Origin: CBDDEC01 sp965226785
GTDB taxonomy: Bacteria; Chloroflexota; Dehalococcoidia; UBA2979
NCBI GenBank assembly: GCA_965226785.1
Contig: CBDDEC010000001.1
Coordinates: forward strand, 234,004-298,003
DNA length: 64,000 nucleotides
Reading direction: 5' to 3'
Part shown: positions 17,238-25,811 of the stretch, piece by piece
Position numbering within the stretch: position 1 is the first letter of the stretch
How the letters are laid out: each line of letters starts with the position of its first letter
Program-made: the position numbers and the translations under genes
The notes under the pieces: generated by a model
The model's database searches: none
The model's input: the letters and a program-made list of their open reading frames with translations, nothing else
What the model was told of the DNA's origin: nothing

Positions 17238-18326
17238 CTAGCGCATCGGCGGCGCATAGATGGCGCCACCGTCGAGCCAGCTCGCGTTCAGCGAACCCTC
17301 TCGGCCGAGGCCGATGGGTGTCAGCGTGCGCTGGTACACCTCATCGAAGTTCCCGACCTGCGAGAGCACGTCCTGCATGAAGTCAACGTCAATGCCCAGG
17401 CCGAAGTTCTCAGCCTCTGCACCCTCGAAGCCGACACCGAGCAGACGCGCGACGTTGCGGTTCGCCGGGCTGGCGGCCGCCGCGTCGACGTTGGCGCTCG
17501 TGATGCCGAACTCGTCGGCGATGATCATGCCGAAGACGACCCACTGCACCACTGCGTGCCATTCGCTGTCGTTATCGGGCGTGACCGGACCGAGCGGCTC
17601 CTTGGAGAGGGTCTCTCCCAGGATCACCACGGCCGACGGGCCACCTTCGCTCTCGGGGTAGCTGGCGCGCTGGCCAGCGAGGTTGGACTTGTCAGCCGTC
17701 CAGCCGTCGCAACGACCCTCGATGAACGCCGCCAGGGTCTCCGTGTCCGCCGCGTCGCCACCGAAGGAGACTGGCGTGTACGGGAGGCCACGAGCCACGA
17801 ACTGGTCGTCCAGGTTGCCCTCGGTCGTTGTGCCCGAGGTCACGCAGATCGACGCGCCCGAGAGGTCGGCGATGGATGTGATGCCGGAGTCGGCCTTCAC
17901 CATCATGCCCTGACCGTCATAGAAGGTGGTCGTCACGAAGTCGCCACCCAGGTCGGCATCTCGGCTAGCCGTCCACGTGGTCGTGCGGATCAGCACGTCG
18001 ATTTCGCCCGAGCTCAGGAGCTCGAAGCGGTTGTCCGCGCTCGCGGCAATAAACTCGACCGCGTCGCTATCGCCAAGGACCGCCGCCGCAACAGCGCGGC
18101 AGAACTCGATATCGTTGCCCAGGCGGGTGCCGTCAGAAGCAAGGAATCCGAAGCCGGGCTGCGTCTCTTTGACGCCGCATCTCAGCTCGCCGCGATCCTG
18201 TACTTCGGCGAGGATACCGCCGCTGCTGCCGCCGCTGTCGCCATCGTCATCGCTACACGCGAACAGCAGCAGAGCAAAGGCTGCCACCGCTACGAGTCCG
18301 ATGCGGAGCCATCGTTTACTGGTCAC
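17238..18326 (-). CDS. aapJ: Amino-acid ABC transporter substrate-binding lipoprotein
   Basis: Encodes 362 aa with a lipoprotein signal: basic start, hydrophobic core and a lipobox LLFAC with Cys24, followed by an Asp/Ser/Gly-rich linker. The mature part is an AapJ/BztA-type solute-binding protein (GELRCGVKETQPGFGFLA, GNDIEFCRAVAAAVLGD, DVLIRTTTWTASRD). Length is about 20 aa above the family norm owing to the anchor. GTG 18326 is chosen because AGGGGG precedes it by 5 bases. It is the first gene of aapJ-QMP. The lipid anchor is a variant of the usually periplasmic protein and fits a cell with a single membrane or lipoprotein-tethered receptors. Confidence 0.9.
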   Translation of the reverse strand: MTSKRWLRIGLVAVAAFALLLFACSDDDGDSGGSSGGILAEVQDRGELRCGVKETQPGFGFLASDGTRLGNDIEFCRAVAAAVLGDSDAVEFIAASADNRFELLSSGEIDVLIRTTTWTASRDADLGGDFVTTTFYDGQGMMVKADSGITSIADLSGASICVTSGTTTEGNLDDQFVARGLPYTPVSFGGDAADTETLAAFIEGRCDGWTADKSNLAGQRASYPESEGGPSAVVILGETLSKEPLGPVTPDNDSEWHAVVQWVVFGMIIADEFGITSANVDAAAASPANRNVARLLGVGFEGAEAENFGLGIDVDFMQDVLSQVGNFDEVYQRTLTPIGLGREGSLNASWLDGGAIYAPPMR

Positions 18327-18433
18327 TGGTTCCCCCTGTCGGCGGCTTCGAACCACCTAAGTACATGCGGAACTTAACCGAAGCGAGCGCGCAAGCGCGA
18401 GCGGCTTCGTTTGAGAACGACATAAGGCCGCCG

Positions 18434-19738
18434 CTAGATGTAACGGAGTTCCTTGGCCTGCTGAGTCAATTCCTCGCGGAATTTAGGGTGCGCGAGGCCA
18501 ATCAGGGCTTGCGCTCGCGCTCGACTGGACATGCCTTTGAGGTTGGCCGCTCCATACTCGGAAACGACCCAGTGCACCTCGGTGCGGGGCGTCGTGACCA
18601 CCGCGCCGGATTTGAGCGTGGGCACCACGCGCGACACCTCGCCCCCGCGGGCCGTGGAGTAGAAGGCGATGATCGACTTGCCACCCGGGGCGTCGAAGGC
18701 GCCTCGGGCATAGTCGTGCTGGCCACCGGTGCCGGAGAACTGCGCCGTCCCCATCGACTCTGAGCAGCACTGGCCGGTGAGGTCGATCTCGATCGTGGAG
18801 TTCACCGAGATCATGTCGTTGTTGCGAGCGATGTTTGGCGGGAAGTTCACGTAGGAGACGGGATGGGCCTCGATATACGGGTTGTCGTCCAGGAATTCGT
18901 ACATCCGGGTCGAGCCCGCGGCGAATGAGTAGAGGGCCTTGCCGTGGTGGAACGTCTTCTTCGAGCCGTTGGCGACGCCCGTTTCGACCAGATCGACCAT
19001 GGAGTCGACGAACATCTCGGTGTGGATGCCCAGGTCCTGGTGCTCCATGAGCGACTTCGCGACGGCGTTCGGCACGCCGCCGATGCCGAGCTGGATCGTC
19101 GCGCCGTTCGGGATCATTTCCGCGATGAGCTGACCCATCGCCACATCCTCTTCGCGTTCCGGCGGGACGGGCAGCTCGGTCAGCGGCGCCTCGTGCTCGA
19201 CCAGCGCATCGACCTCGGAGACGTGGACCCAGCTGTCGCCGTGCACACGCGGCATGTTCGGATTGACCTCGGCCAGCACGACGTCAGCAGCCGCGATCGC
19301 CGCCTTGTTGGTGTCGACGTTCGTACCGAGGCTCATGTACCCGTGCTTGTCGACGCGCGAGACGCAGATCAGCGCGACGTTGACGTCCATGAACTCGGTG
19401 TAGAGCCGGGGCACTTGATGGAAGAACGCTGGCGTGTAGACCGCGACACCATCGGTGATCAGCTTGCGGTCGGCGCCCGAGGCGAAGATCGACTCCCAGT
19501 TGATCACATCCTGCACGTCGGGCGCCAGGATCGACTGGGCGCTCGCGCCCATGGGGAGCAGAGAGGTCATGCGCAGGCTGGAGAGGCCACCGGACCTGGC
19601 GCGGTCGGCGACCGCGTGCAGCAGCGCCGGGGGCTCGCCGACGGCGTTTCCCTGCACCACGAGCGAACCATCGGGGATCAGCTCGACCGCCTCGGCGGCG
19701 GTGCGCAGCTTGTCGCGGTACTCGTTCTCCCACGCCAT
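18434..19738 (-). CDS. Acetyl-CoA hydrolase/4-hydroxybutyrate CoA-transferase family protein
   Basis: Encodes 434 aa of the class I acetyl-CoA hydrolase/transferase family. Landmarks are QLGIGGVPNAVA (CoA-binding glycine loop), the NSTIEIDLTGQ segment near residues 313-323, where the family's catalytic Glu lies, and GTGGQHDYARGA. It transfers CoA between short-chain acyl groups such as acetate, butyrate or 4-hydroxybutyrate. It is downstream of the two flavin oxidoreductase genes on the same strand but 84 bp away, so possibly a separate unit. Exact donor and acceptor cannot be inferred. Confidence 0.88.
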   Translation of the reverse strand: MAWENEYRDKLRTAAEAVELIPDGSLVVQGNAVGEPPALLHAVADRARSGGLSSLRMTSLLPMGASAQSILAPDVQDVINWESIFASGADRKLITDGVAVYTPAFFHQVPRLYTEFMDVNVALICVSRVDKHGYMSLGTNVDTNKAAIAAADVVLAEVNPNMPRVHGDSWVHVSEVDALVEHEAPLTELPVPPEREEDVAMGQLIAEMIPNGATIQLGIGGVPNAVAKSLMEHQDLGIHTEMFVDSMVDLVETGVANGSKKTFHHGKALYSFAAGSTRMYEFLDDNPYIEAHPVSYVNFPPNIARNNDMISVNSTIEIDLTGQCCSESMGTAQFSGTGGQHDYARGAFDAPGGKSIIAFYSTARGGEVSRVVPTLKSGAVVTTPRTEVHWVVSEYGAANLKGMSSRARAQALIGLAHPKFREELTQQAKELRYI

Positions 19739-19822
19739 CGTGGTTCCCTTCGCTGCCGTACGGTCCCTCGCCGCGCGCGCAGTATAGGCACGACGAGACG
19801 ACGCGTGACGCTGAGGGGGTGG

Positions 19823-20878
19823 TCAGGCGTCGGCGAGCCGCTCTCGAGCGGCCGGAAGCACTTCGCGCGCAACCCGCTCGAGGTAGCTCGCCGCGCCCGC
19901 ATCGGGCAGCGGCGGGTTCGGGATCGGGTGGAGCACGATCCAGTCGAAATGCGCCGACGAGCCCTCGAGGATCGCGACCAGCTGGTCCACAATCGCCGCA
20001 GCGTCTCCTGCCAGGCAGAAGGCCTTGGCGATCGCGTCGTCGAGGAAGGTGACCGCCCGACCTGACACCTCGAGGTCCGGCGCATGGTGAAAGTCCGGCC
20101 AGACGGAGTGCCGCTCTTTGAGCTCGTCCGGATGTGGGCCGGTCCATTCGAACCCGGGCGCGTCGAACAGCGTCGGCGAATACTCGTAGTACCCGGCCGC
20201 CATCGACCGCGCCATCAGCGCGGCGCGCTTCGAGTCGTCGACGAAGACCGTGTGGAAGACCGCGCCCAGGCCCACCGAGGTGGGATCGCGTCCTTCCTCA
20301 CGGGCGCCCGCGTGGATCGCCTCCACCGCGCGGTCGATGTTTGCCGGGTGCGTGCCGACGCGGATGAACACGCCGTCTGCGCTGGCGCCGGCCGATCGCA
20401 GCGTGCGAGGCCCGCCCGCCGCGGTCCAGATCGGTACCGATCGATGGTGCGGCAGCCGCGCTGGGCGCGCCGCGCCGACCTCGATCTCCTCGCCATCGAG
20501 CAGCGAGCGCATCAGTCGTGCGCCGTCCTCCAGCTCTGCGACACGCGTCGGGCGCAGTCCGGCCAGGCGCACCGCCGTGTCGCCGATGCCCCAGCCGAGG
20601 AGCGTGCGGCCGGGTGCGAGGGCGTCGATCGTCGCGATCGAGGAGGCGGTGACACTGGGGTGGCGCGTGACGGGGTTGGTCAGCAACGGCCCGATCGTGA
20701 TCTCCGAGGTCGCCTGCGCCGCGGCGGCGAGCAGCACGTAGGTGTCGCGGCGGCGCAGCTGCGAGTCGGGGAGGAAGGCCCCATCCCAGCCGTGTTCCTC
20801 CGCGCGTCGCACATCCTGCGCGAACGCCTCGACGCTGCTCGCATCAAAGCGGTTGAGCCCGAAGCGGGGGGCGCTCAT
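19823..20878 (-). CDS. Luciferase-like (LLM class) flavin-dependent oxidoreductase
   Basis: Encodes 351 aa, similar to F420/FMN-dependent methylene-tetrahydromethanopterin-reductase-like LLM proteins. It shows AEEHGWDGAFLPDSQ, ITIGPLLTNPVTRHPSVTASSIATIDALAPGRTLLGWGIGDTA and a barrel end IPIW-type strand (SVPIWTAAGGPRTLRSAG). The start ATG overlaps the stop of the upstream LLM gene (ATGA), so the two homologues were co-transcribed. Substrate unknown. Confidence 0.85.
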   Translation of the reverse strand: MSAPRFGLNRFDASSVEAFAQDVRRAEEHGWDGAFLPDSQLRRRDTYVLLAAAAQATSEITIGPLLTNPVTRHPSVTASSIATIDALAPGRTLLGWGIGDTAVRLAGLRPTRVAELEDGARLMRSLLDGEEIEVGAARPARLPHHRSVPIWTAAGGPRTLRSAGASADGVFIRVGTHPANIDRAVEAIHAGAREEGRDPTSVGLGAVFHTVFVDDSKRAALMARSMAAGYYEYSPTLFDAPGFEWTGPHPDELKERHSVWPDFHHAPDLEVSGRAVTFLDDAIAKAFCLAGDAAAIVDQLVAILEGSSAHFDWIVLHPIPNPPLPDAGAASYLERVAREVLPAARERLADA

Positions 20879-21797
20879 GCCGGGCTGGCGACCTCCTCGT
20901 TGACCGCGCGGACGAGGTCCATGAGCTGCCCGAGGTGTTCGAGCTGCTCGCCGATGCCTTCGCCGCGGACGCCGGCGCGGAAGGTCGTGATGCCGGCGTC
21001 GCGGTAGAGCCGCAGCCGCTCCTTCACCATGTCGGGCGTGCCGAGCAGGTTCGCCTTCAGCGCCATCTCGATCGGCACGAGGTCACGCGCCTCGTTCCGC
21101 TTGCCCTCGAGCCAGAGCCGCTGCACGGCCTTGGCATCGTCCTCCCAGCCCTGGCGGCGGTACGCGTCGTTGTAGAAGTTGTGCCGGGCCGAGCCCATCG
21201 CCCCGAGTGAGAACGCGAGGCCCATCGCGTGGCGCTTCGCGGCCGCCTCGACGTCGTCGGTGAACTCGACCGCGCCGCCGACCTGCAGGTCGATGTCGTC
21301 GAGGCTGCGCCCGGCCGCCTCAGCGCCCTCGCGGATCGGGTCAGTGAAGATGTCCGCGGTTTCGGGCACGAACGAGGTGCCGATCCACCCGTCGGCCAGC
21401 TCGCCCGTGAGCCGCAGGTTGGCGGGCCCCAGCGAGGCGATGTAGATCGGTAGGTCCTCCACGAGCGGCGCGGACGTGCGGAGCGCCAGCCCTCCACGAC
21501 CTGCGGTCCGCTGGCGCCGATGCCGAGCAGGAAGCGCCCGCCGGTCATCGAGTGCATCGACATCGCCGTCATCGCCACGTTGGCCGGCGTGCGTGCGCCG
21601 TTCTGCAGGATCCCGGTGCCCAGCTTGATCGTCGAGGTGTGCGAGGCGACGTAGGCGAGCGGCGTGATGGCGTCGTGCCCCCACGTCTCCGCCGTCCAGA
21701 TCGAATCGACGCCGAGCCGCTCCGCCTCGACGGCGAAGTCGATGCGGCTCTGCCAGTCCTCGGTCCCGTTCGCTGAGAGGCCGACGGAAACGCGCAT
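20875..21797 (-). pseudogene. LLM flavin oxidoreductase gene with internal out-of-frame deletion
   Basis: The N-terminal part (21797 to about 21490) encodes a normal LLM start (MRVSVGLSANG, AERLGVDSIWTAETWGHDAI, IKLGTGILQNGARTPANVAM, GASGPQVVEGW). The C-terminal part resumes in another frame at EDLPIYIASLGPANLRL. In the family about 50-60 residues separate these landmarks; here fewer than ten codons do. An out-of-frame deletion at about 21485-21495 therefore removed the central barrel section and broke the frame. It is the upstream partner of the intact paralogue at 19823. Confidence 0.75.
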
Positions 21798-21856
21798 GTC
21801 ACTCACCCCCGGTTGAGCTTGACGTGAGCCGACGGTAGCAGCGCCGTGGCTGCCCG

Positions 21857-23524
21857 CTAGTACCCCATCAGCGCGTTGGCGCCGCGGCCGGCACGCGGGA
21901 TCGGCCAGATCGCGTTCGGGTCGACGCGCACGTTGATGCACGCCGGCGCGTTCGCGAAGGCGCGTTCGAGGGCCGGGCGGAGGTCCGCCGGATCCTCGAC
22001 GTGCTCCGAGTGGCCACCGAAGGCGTCCATGATGCGGTCGTAGCGCGCACCGGGCTGGTACATCGCCACTGGCTCCGGGTGGCCATCCTCGAACATCTGG
22101 CCCTCGAGGACGGCGCCCATGATGCCGTCGTTGTTGTCGACGACGAAGACGATCGGCAGGCGGTAGCGCACAGCGGTCTCAACCTCGAGACCGTTGAAGC
22201 CAAAAGCAGCGTCGCCGTTGAGGCTGAGCACGGGCGTCCCGGGGCTCGCCAGCGCCGCGCCGATGGCGAACGGAACGCCGACACCCATGCAGCCGTTCGA
22301 GCCAGAGTTGAGACGGGCGGCGGCCGTATAGGTGGGCAGCATCTGCCGCGCCGTCGAGAACGAGATCTGACCGTCGACGGTGATGATCGTCTCGCGTGGG
22401 ATGACGTCGCGGATTTCGCGCATCAGGCGGTGATGCGTCATCGGCACGGCGTCCGAGTCGACGAGCGGGCGCACCGCATCCTCGTTCGCCGCGATCGTCT
22501 CCCGCAGGTCGTCCAGCCACGGCGACTCGCGCGGGAGCGCAACGTCCGAGGTGAGCGCGGTGTTCAGCTGGTCGAGTACTGCGCCGACGTCGCCGGCGAT
22601 GCCGATGTCGACCGAGCGCGTGCGGCCGAGCTCAGCGGGGTCGATGTCGACGTGGATCACGGTCGCGTCCTCGGCGAAGGCGCGGCCGAACCCGAACATC
22701 CAGTTGAGCCGAGCGCCGAGGATGATGATGGCGTCCGCGTTGCGCATCGCCTGCGAGCGGGCGGCGGCGACGTTGAGCGGGTGGTCGTCGGGGATGAACC
22801 CGCGACCCATCGGCGAGGCCAGGAACGGAGCGTCGAGCGACTCAACGAGCGTGGTCAGCTGCTCCGGCGTGGTGGACCAGCGCACGCCCTTGCCGATGAG
22901 GACGAGCGGCCGCTCGGCCCGGCGCAGCGCATCGGCCGCGCGCTCGATGGCGGCCGGGTCGCCGGGCGGGCGTGACGGTGGACCGACCTTCGGCATTGCG
23001 CGTACGCGCTCCTCCTCGACGGTGGCGTTCAGCACGTCGCCGGGGAGGTCGATGTAGACCGGGCCCGGGCGGCCGGACTGCGCCTCGCGTACGCCGTAGG
23101 CGATGAGCTCCGGGATCCGCTCGGGGCTTGTGGCCTGCGCCTGCCACTTGGTGACCGGGCGCATCATCGAGACCGAATCGCACTCCTGGAAGCCGCCGAG
23201 GCCGGCGGTGGCCAGCGAAGACGACCCGCCGAGGATGAGCAACGGCATCGCGTTGTCATAAGCAACGTGGGCGCCCGTCACGGCGTTCGTCACGGCGGGA
23301 CCGGAGGCGAGCAGACAGGCGCTGATCGAATTGGCGACATAACCGTAGGCGGTCGCGCTCAGAGCGGCGGCCTGCTCGTGGCGAACGCCGATCGGTCGCA
23401 CGCCCGCGGCGCCACAGGCGCCTACGGCTTCGATCACGGGGCCACCAACGACGGTGAAGACCGTGTCGATCCCCTGCTGTGACAGTCCCTGCGCCACAAG
23501 GGCGCTCCCATTTACCTCGCTCAT
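21857..23524 (-). CDS. Thiamine-diphosphate enzyme (oxalyl-CoA decarboxylase/2-hydroxyacyl-CoA lyase-like)
   Basis: Encodes 555 aa with the three-domain layout of ThDP enzymes of the POX family: Pyr domain with catalytic Glu50 (VRHEQAAA), a central domain, and a PP domain with the ThDP motif from GDAAFGFNGLE to VVDNN. The C-terminal region, MYQPGARYDRIMDAFGGHSEHV, is more like oxalyl-CoA decarboxylase and 2-hydroxyacyl-CoA lyase than acetolactate synthase, and no small subunit gene is nearby. It could cleave a 2-hydroxyacyl-CoA or decarboxylate a 2-oxo/oxalyl-CoA. The exact reaction is undecided. Confidence 0.83.
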   Translation of the reverse strand: MSEVNGSALVAQGLSQQGIDTVFTVVGGPVIEAVGACGAAGVRPIGVRHEQAAALSATAYGYVANSISACLLASGPAVTNAVTGAHVAYDNAMPLLILGGSSSLATAGLGGFQECDSVSMMRPVTKWQAQATSPERIPELIAYGVREAQSGRPGPVYIDLPGDVLNATVEEERVRAMPKVGPPSRPPGDPAAIERAADALRRAERPLVLIGKGVRWSTTPEQLTTLVESLDAPFLASPMGRGFIPDDHPLNVAAARSQAMRNADAIIILGARLNWMFGFGRAFAEDATVIHVDIDPAELGRTRSVDIGIAGDVGAVLDQLNTALTSDVALPRESPWLDDLRETIAANEDAVRPLVDSDAVPMTHHRLMREIRDVIPRETIITVDGQISFSTARQMLPTYTAAARLNSGSNGCMGVGVPFAIGAALASPGTPVLSLNGDAAFGFNGLEVETAVRYRLPIVFVVDNNDGIMGAVLEGQMFEDGHPEPVAMYQPGARYDRIMDAFGGHSEHVEDPADLRPALERAFANAPACINVRVDPNAIWPIPRAGRGANALMGY

Positions 23525-23661
23525 CGGAACCCCTTCGACATGCGCAGCCGGCCGGCGTCTGACCGGATGTGGTGTGGTGCGTTAGGCGATGCTAGGCGAC
23601 GGCGCTCAAGTGGGGGAGCGCGCTCGGTGCGCCGTGGGTCAATCTGTTGACGTAACGGTGG

Positions 23662-23838
23662 CTAGTTCTTGCGAGCTCCGGAGCGCACGACCCAGCCCTT
23701 GGCGACCGCGTTGGAGAACTCCTTCTCGGCGCCGCAGAACTTGCAGTGCCCCGTGCTGGTGAGCCCGCCCGGGCTCGGCAATACCCAATGGTGGGCACAC
23801 TCTTCGGTCATGGCGTTCGAAGCAGCTTGGGATGCCAC
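23662..23838 (-). CDS. 58-aa zinc-ribbon-like protein (C-x-H-H ... C-x-x-C)
   Basis: A short gene encoding 58 aa. The GTG start at 23838 has AAGGAG with an 8-base spacer. The protein has TEECAHHWVL, then GGLTSTGHCKFCGAEKEFSNA and a basic tail. Cys14, His16/His17 and CKFC (32, 35) could form one zinc site. Similar tiny HHW...CxxCG proteins are common in Chloroflexota and Actinobacteria with no known role. Divergent from the enoyl-CoA hydratase 127 bp away. Confidence 0.75.
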   Translation of the reverse strand: MASQAASNAMTEECAHHWVLPSPGGLTSTGHCKFCGAEKEFSNAVAKGWVVRSGARKN

Positions 23839-23965
23839 GGGGGAGACTCCTTGGACGAAGCGCGATGTGGGCCGCCGAGGCGGCGCGGGATGAACACCCT
23901 AACAGAACAGACTGCAACGTGTGCTCCGGGCGGCCCGCCTCTATCATCCCGCGGGGAGGCGGCCG

Positions 23966-24715
23966 ATGACCGAGTACGAGACGCTCCGCGTCGAGCGTGA
24001 CGAGGCCCTCGAAGGGCTCGTGACCATCATCCTCGACCGGCCCGAATCGCTCAACGCGATCAGCCGACAGATGCACGAGGAGCTGCAGGATGCCTGCCGC
24101 GTGCTGCGCGATGATGCCTCGGCGCGCGTGGTGATCCTGACCGGCGCCGGCCGCGCTTTTTCGGCTGGCGCCGACCTGAAGCAGCCCCCGATCGAGGGGC
24201 CGACCTCGGAGACCGAGGCGCGCATCCGGGCGTCGCAGGGCAACCGCACCTGCGAGGCGATCGAGGCGCTGCCGCAGGTGACGATCGGCGCGGTCAACGG
24301 GCTGGCGATCGGCGGCGCCGTCGTGTTCCTCGCCTGCCTCGACCTGCGGTTGGCGGCGCGCAGCGCCTGGTTCTCGATCCCGGAGGTCGATCTCGACATC
24401 CCGCTGACGTGGAACGCGCTGCCGCGACTGATGCGCGAAATCGGACCTGCGAGGACGAAGGAGCTCGTCATGACCTGTGACCGCTTCGAGGCCGCACAGG
24501 CGGAGCGGTGGGGTTTCCTGAACCACGTGGTCGACGACGACGAGTTGCAGCCGCGTGCGCGCGAACTGGCCTCCACGCTGCTGGCCAAGGACGAGCTATC
24601 GATCGCGCGCACCCTCTCAGCGACGCGCGCTCTGGCCGAGGCGATGGCGCCGACCTACGTGACACATGCTGATCCGGATTACTTGATGCGCGGCCGACGC
24701 CGCGAGGAGGGCTGA
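23966..24715 (+). CDS. Enoyl-CoA hydratase/isomerase family protein
   Basis: Encodes 249 aa of the crotonase fold. The first oxyanion-hole motif is AFSAGADLKQ and the second is NGLAIGGAVVFLACLDLRLA. The usual first catalytic Glu position falls in the PQVTIGAVNGLAIGG/ACLDLRLA region, and the second Glu is in IPEVDLDIP. It hydrates or isomerises 2-enoyl-CoAs in fatty- or aromatic-acid degradation. ATG 23966 follows GGGGAGG at 23953-23959. The epoxide-hydrolase-like gene follows 5 bp after its stop, so the two are one unit. Confidence 0.87.
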   Translation: MTEYETLRVERDEALEGLVTIILDRPESLNAISRQMHEELQDACRVLRDDASARVVILTGAGRAFSAGADLKQPPIEGPTSETEARIRASQGNRTCEAIEALPQVTIGAVNGLAIGGAVVFLACLDLRLAARSAWFSIPEVDLDIPLTWNALPRLMREIGPARTKELVMTCDRFEAAQAERWGFLNHVVDDDELQPRARELASTLLAKDELSIARTLSATRALAEAMAPTYVTHADPDYLMRGRRREEG

Positions 24716-24720
24716 AAACG

Positions 24721-25578
24721 ATGGCGGTGCGGATCGAGGAGATCGAGGCGAACGGACTGACGTTTACCTGCCGGCTGGACGGACCCGACGATGGTCAACT
24801 CGTCGTGCTCCTACACGGCTTTCCTGAGACCTCGAGGATGTGGCTGCCGCTGATCGAGCGGCTCGCGTCCGAGGGCTACCGCGTGATCGCGCCGGACCAA
24901 CGTGGCTACAGCCCGGGCGCGCGACCCGCCGAGGAGTCGGCCTACGCCTACCCGAACCTCGTCGACGACCTCTTCGCACTCGTCGATGCGGTTGGTGGGG
25001 ATCGCTTCCACCTCGTGGCCCATGACCACGGCGCGGGCGTCGGCTGGACCGCTGCGGGGGCTCAGCCGGAGCGAATCGCCAGCTACGTCGCGATGTCCGT
25101 GCCCCACGTCACGGCGTTCAGCCAGGCCATTGCCGAGGACGAAGATCAGCAGCAGCGCAGCCAGTACATCATCTTCTTCCGCCAGCCGGGCGGCGTGGCG
25201 GAGCAGGCGTTCGCGACCAACGAGTTCGAGGGCCTGCGCAACATCTGGTCGGAGAGCGACGAGGCCGAGGTGGCCGAATACCTCGAGGTGTTCCGGCAGG
25301 AGGGCGCGCTCACCGGCGCGCTGAACTGGTACCGCAACCTCAACGAGCCGGGCAGCGGTGTGGCCATCGAGGTGGGCGAGATCACCACGCCGACGCTCCT
25401 GATCTGGGGCAACCAGGACAACGCCATCGGTCGCCGCGGGGTGGAGCTGGGTGAGGCGTATATGAAGGGCCCGTACCGCCTCGCGGAGCTTGACGCCGGA
25501 CACTGGTTGATCCAGCAGGAGCCAGAGCGCGTCTGCGACGAGGTGGTCTCGCACCTCGAGGCCCATCCGATTGGTTAA
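24721..25578 (+). CDS. Alpha/beta hydrolase, epoxide-hydrolase-like
   Basis: Encodes 285 aa. HGFPETSRMW holds the oxyanion-hole HGxP motif of epoxide hydrolases and haloalkane dehalogenases. The nucleophile elbow is AHDHG with Asp102, matching the Asp nucleophile of that group. The acid lies in WGNQDNAIGR and the His in DAGHWLIQQ. It most likely opens an epoxide or a C-halogen bond by an aspartyl ester. It sits 5 bp after the enoyl-CoA hydratase gene. Confidence 0.83.
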   Translation: MAVRIEEIEANGLTFTCRLDGPDDGQLVVLLHGFPETSRMWLPLIERLASEGYRVIAPDQRGYSPGARPAEESAYAYPNLVDDLFALVDAVGGDRFHLVAHDHGAGVGWTAAGAQPERIASYVAMSVPHVTAFSQAIAEDEDQQQRSQYIIFFRQPGGVAEQAFATNEFEGLRNIWSESDEAEVAEYLEVFRQEGALTGALNWYRNLNEPGSGVAIEVGEITTPTLLIWGNQDNAIGRRGVELGEAYMKGPYRLAELDAGHWLIQQEPERVCDEVVSHLEAHPIG

Positions 25579-25587
25579 ACGGCGGGG

Positions 25588-25750
25588 CTACGTCGGTTCG
25601 ACGAAGGCGCTGAGCGCGATCAGGACGAGGCCGCCGACAGCAAGGAAGCCGTACTGGAGCTTGCGGGGTGAGCGGCTTGCTCTCCGATCCCCAGAGCAGC
25701 CAGACGCCGGCGATGAACGGGATCCAGCCGAGCCAGAAGGTGTAGAACAT
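25588..25750 (-). pseudogene. Two-helix small membrane protein, one-base frameshift at a G4 run
   Basis: The first frame from ATG 25750 reads MFYTFWLGWIPFIAGVWLLWG, a clear membrane helix. The second helix, KLQYGFLAVGGLVLIALSAF, followed by a TAG, is in another frame. Removing one base at the CCCC/GGGG run (25665-25668) joins both halves into a 53-aa, two-helix protein. A homopolymer error or a real frameshift explains it equally well. Family not recognised. Confidence 0.55.
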
Positions 25751-25811
25751 CGCGCGTGCCTCTCGGCCGGCGCCCGAGGTTCACTCCCCGGAGTCGCGGT
25801 CCGTGCTCCGG

